From Pogona vitticeps (lineage: Eukaryota; Chordata; Lepidosauria; Squamata; Agamidae): DNA of 64,000 nt. The position numbers and the translations under genes were made by a program. The stretch spans positions 173,747,001 to 173,811,000 of the forward strand of contig NC_135787.1 in assembly GCF_051106095.1 (NCBI RefSeq), written 5' to 3'. How positions within the stretch are numbered: position 1 is the stretch's first letter; each line of letters begins with the position of its first letter. The notes below the pieces were generated by a model. That model saw only the letters and a program-made list of their open reading frames with translations, was not told the origin of the DNA and made no database searches. This document shows positions 46,791 to 64,000 of this stretch, piece by piece.

Positions 46791-47330
46791 GCTTATATAT
46801 AGGAGTATTTATACTTGTAGCCCAAATTAGTCTGTTTGTTCCCTCACAAAGCCACTTTCATATTATTAAGTAAACTGTCCAGCTTATCTGCACCTACATC
46901 CATATCCAGATACAACTTTTCATGAAGTACAGAACTGTTCCCCCTTCCCTTGATACAAAAGAATGTATTGTGTTTGTGTGCATGCACATGATGGTACGTA
47001 ATCACATCTTTCTTCCTTATTACTCTCTGTCTTTACTTTCCACAAACTAATATAGAAAGAGCTTTGACATAATCCTCCAAGGCCTTGTTTTCAGATGCTG
47101 ACAGATAAAGTTGTCCAGGAAAAAAGATTACTAAACATTTCTGAAACACTTCTTTTATTTCAAACCCATAATTGTAGACTGAGTTATACAAAGTGATTTA
47201 TATCCTTGACTGCTATATAACTCAGTGTTTTTACAGTAGTTACATAGGTTTCTAGAGCATATCAAATGAAAGCACAAGTTCAAAAGATCCTGTTTATTTT
47301 GGTTATTTCAGATTATGTCACCAATTGTAT

Positions 47331-47420
47331 GAAATTTCAACTCAGATAAGCATCTGAGTTCAACATTCATACAATTTAACTCAGATAAGTACTGTATCTG
47401 AGTTCAATGGGACTCACTCC
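47331..47420. repeat. Tandem copy of a small hairpin unit
   Basis: AACTCAGATAAGCATCTGAG and a second AACTCAGATAAG...ATCTGAGTT unit lie about 45 bases apart. Confidence 0.6.
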
Positions 47421-47786
47421 CAAGTAGTGGCAAATTTGGAAGTGCCCCCTTTGTAAGGAGAGTCGAAAAAAACCAGGCAACTGGGTCAGTCCATATAAAA
47501 AACTGAAGAACAGTCTTTGGTAAAGTTAAAGGTTCTTATTTGTCCATTCAAGACCAAAACATCCTCAAATATTTTGCACTGCATCAATGATGACTTTCTC
47601 TCCCAGCTACTGTGTGTAATGCAGCTAACCTCAGAGGGAACAAAGGGAGCTGGGGTTATAGAGGAGGTGGGGGAGGTTGTTATATTCCCTGCTACCCAAA
47701 AGATCTCAAGACATCAATCCCACAAGCACTGGCTCCACTACATCACTGCTCCCAAGTCACCAGACACAGGATGACAGCCTGAATTT

Positions 47787-48127
47787 ATCGTATTTTTCTG
47801 TGTATAATATGCCCCATGTATAAGACACACACATCCATTTTTCTAACCCAAAATTTAAAAATCTAAGTGGGGCTTAGCAAGTGGAGGGGGAAAGGGAGCA
47901 AAGCAATCTCGTGGCTGCATGATCGCTTTGATCCCTTTTCCCCTCATGGAGCTATGAGATTGCTTTGATTCCTTTCCCCCTCATGCAGCTGCAGGATCGC
48001 TTTGATCCCTGCTTTCCCCTCCACTTGTTTTTGTTCTCTCCTCAGCTTAATTCCGTAAGATGACCCTCAATTTTTAGTCTAAAGATTTTAGACAAAAGTA
48101 TTGTCTTATACATAGAAAAATACAGTA
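47787..48127. mobile_element. MITE with CGTATTTTTCTGTGTATAA ends and internal tandem repeat
   Basis: The left end and the inverse right end (CTGTATTTTTCTATGTATAA) match. Inside are three units of about 50 bases built on ATCGCTTTGATCCC and CCCCTCATG. Confidence 0.7.
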
Positions 48128-48574
48128 GCCACATTCCCACTGCACTGATGGATATGTGAATGTAAATTTATGAAATATTCCTTTGCTGACATAATTAAGC
48201 CTTTTTTTAAAAAAAAATCTGTATACACTAGGAGCTTTCTGTGGAAGAAAACACTTAGACAGCATTACGTTTCCACTCAAAGTTTGGAAAAGTGCCCTTT
48301 TAGCCTATAACTTACTCAGCCAGAAGGACCAATGAGTAAGCTGTGGAGTTGTAATAAAAACACAACAACCCAACAATATCTCCTACCCCTGTGTTGTTGA
48401 AGAACAGAAAATTCAAGGAGACAGAACAAGGCCATGTGAGGGCCTGCATGGTGGCAGTGGCGTAAGAGTAAAGGAAAATCTTATGCGATCTGCTTTCCTA
48501 GTTCAGAGATTCACAGAATTGGAAAGGATCATCTAGTCAGCCATTCTCAATGGGGGCCATACGCCCCCCCGGGG

Positions 48575-48960
48575 GGGCAGATCCTGCATATTTGACTCCA
48601 CAGAAAAGGTATGCCTGTCACCAGGACAGCAAAACACACCCTTGTCTCTTCTGGACTTGTTTTGAATTTTCTAAAGAAATGGATGCCCTTGACCAAAGCA
48701 CAATGGCCAAACCAAATTTAAAAAGGCCTACATGGAAGAGAAGATATTGGCTAATAATAACAATTATTCAATATCTGGAAAAGAAAATAATGCTAGGAAA
48801 GGTTGAAGGCTGGAGGAAAAGAGGAAGACCAACTATGAGATAGACTGACTGCCACAGAGCTGAGAAGGGCTGTTGAGGACAGGACATTTTGGAGATTACT
48901 CATTCATTAGATCTTCGTACGTCAGAGGCAACTTGATGACACATAACATCAACGACATAC
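48575..48960 (+). mobile_element. RTE-like LINE fragment, decayed
   Basis: KIMLGKVEGWRKRGRPTMR, then RAVEDRTFWRS-like residues in another frame. Same class as 3430-3846. Confidence 0.6.
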
Positions 48961-49434
48961 AATACCATAGCTTGGAAAAATGGGAGCTGTCATTTTTTAG
49001 ACAAGACAATTTCCCCTCACTCTGTATAATATGAATTCAAAATCAACAAATAACTGTTCACTCCACAGAAGCTTGCACTGATAGATGGAGCATGGATTCA
49101 GGTGGATCCCTGTGAGCCAAAAATCAGAGTTTAGATTTGCTCATGCCCACCTGGATGGCAGATGAAGCCAACATCAGGACCAGATGGGTGCCAACTCTAA
49201 CACAGTTCATGGTGTGATTTATCACACAAGCTTTCCAGGGCCTTTGATCACTTTGTGACTTTTCCATCCAGTGTTAAAAACACCAAACTGGAAGCAGAAA
49301 TAGTAGTTATTTCAGGAGATATGGGCTCCATGGCGTGACATGAATTATAAGCGAACAGAGAAGGCAGCTTCATAGAATCAGTTTTGAAAGACAGATTTCA
49401 GGAGAGGGTTGTAATGCCCCCTGGTTTATGCTCC

Positions 49435-62978
<13,544 letters not shown>

Positions 62979-64000
62979 CTAAAGAAAATAATTGTTTGGG
63001 CAAAAAAAAGAAACAAACAAATAATAGATATGGGAACTTGCTTAAGATGGTTAAGCTTAGGATTGGTTTTATCATTTGCATCATGAGAAGAAATTTTTAG
63101 CTTAGGTGGGCATTTGTCCTGATGTTAAGTGTGTTGTGGAAGCAGATTGGTTTGCTTCCCCCGCCCCCCGAAGTGGCCATATGACATAATTGCTAGAGTG
63201 AGCCAATTTCCCCCAATTTGCCATGAGGGCACCCCCAACCTGCACCTTTTTGAGCTCTTATTAGGGTTTTGTTGTTGTTGTTGTTGTTGTTTTGTTGTTG
63301 TTGGTGGTACAGGGTGCTATGGTCTAGTTTAGTCCAATCCCAGCACGGGCAATAACTGGGAATGAAATTGAGCTTTACTGCTATCAAAACTGTGAAGGCT
63401 CTTTCCACTATCAATTTGCAATATTGTGAAGCGGCTTAATAAGTGAGCCAGTTCAAAATATTGGGAAATTGAACACTTCCCCTGCTTCTCTATAGTGTTT
63501 TTTTAAACTCTACTAAATTATTACTGTTGGACTGAATCACTTATATTAGATTTAAAACATTATTCCTTGCCTTTGTGTGAGCTGCTGATTGAAACCATGG
63601 CTGTGGGCCATGTCTCAAGCGGCACTACCCACAAGGCAAAGATTTTTTAAAAAAATTAATCTAAGTGATTTGGTGAATTAGTGATTGTTTAGCACTGGAT
63701 GAAATAATAATTCTACTTCTCCTGCCACAGAGGAGCAGGGGACGTGATCAATTGATGGTGGAAGGACCCAGAGGGTCAACTGAGGTTGATATGATACCAA
63801 ATGACATATCACTACTTCTCTTAACCTCAAGTGACTATTTAGATTGCACCAGCCTGCACCAATAGGGCCAGTGTATACATATTCTTACTGACCCCTGACC
63901 TCTGATGTAGAGACAGGAAAATCTGTCAACTTTTTGTTTACTCTCCCTCCACATTTTTAATCCTCAGTTCCATGCTTTTTCAAATATGAAGTATGCAAAT
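62979..64000. other. xCT-like intron at the right edge
   Basis: A (GTT)n run sits at 63269-63304. I looked for the preceding xCT-like exon on the - strand and did not find it. Confidence 0.5.

Noticed and set aside
48541-48590. G/C-rich palindrome GGGGGCCATACGCCCCCC considered as a regulatory site
   Set aside because: It sits at the start of a decayed transposon-like stretch (TTCTCAATGGGGGCC) and has no gene nearby to regulate.

Overview
The window looks like squamate reptile (lizard) nuclear DNA. It has spliced vertebrate genes with GT-AG introns. Its repeats are the usual squamate mix: three Sauria-type SINEs, BovB/RTE, L2, CR1 and L1 LINE pieces, tRNA- and 5S-derived SINEs, and many short terminal-inverted-repeat DNA transposons of Tigger/mariner and hAT type. 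I cannot name the species.

Three host genes are visible. (1) 2215-20781, + strand: the last seven coding exons (residues 88-326) of AKR1D1, steroid 5-beta-reductase, with the diagnostic Glu120. Exons 1 and 2 lie to the left of the window. (2) 27361-36701, - strand: a compact, apparently complete gene in seven coding exons for a 303-residue protein with one WWE domain and a PARP catalytic domain. Its triad is H-Y-I, so it should be a mono-ADP-ribosyltransferase. It most resembles PARP12/ZC3HAV1 but has no CCCH zinc fingers that I can find. (3) 49435-62978, - strand: the last eight coding exons of an SLC7 light-chain amino-acid transporter, collinear with xCT (SLC7A11) from about residue 217 to the stop. 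It keeps the equivalents of xCT Cys327 and Arg396. Its 5' exons lie to the right of the window.

Layout: AKR1D1 (+) and the PARP gene (-) converge across a gene-poor gap of about 6.5 kb (20.8-27.3 kb). The PARP and xCT-like genes are head-to-tail on the - strand with 12.7 kb between them. That gap holds a 2.1-kb L2 LINE with a nearly open reverse-transcriptase frame, nested in an L1 3' end. The genes act in unrelated processes (bile-acid/steroid reduction, protein mono-ADP-ribosylation, cystine/glutamate-type exchange), and nothing in the sequence suggests joint regulation.

Points most worth a second look: the zinc-finger-less PARP paralogue and a phase-compatible candidate upstream exon; the divergent xCT-like paralogue; an exact 30-bp copy of part of an xCT-like exon in the neighbouring intron; a CR1 element that carries the same extra 300-bp 3' segment at two inverted sites; a 48-bp near-perfect palindrome; a DNA transposon nested inside another; and several unnamed hairpin repeat families. 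I saw no CRISPR array, tRNA gene, rRNA gene or recognisable retroviral gene.
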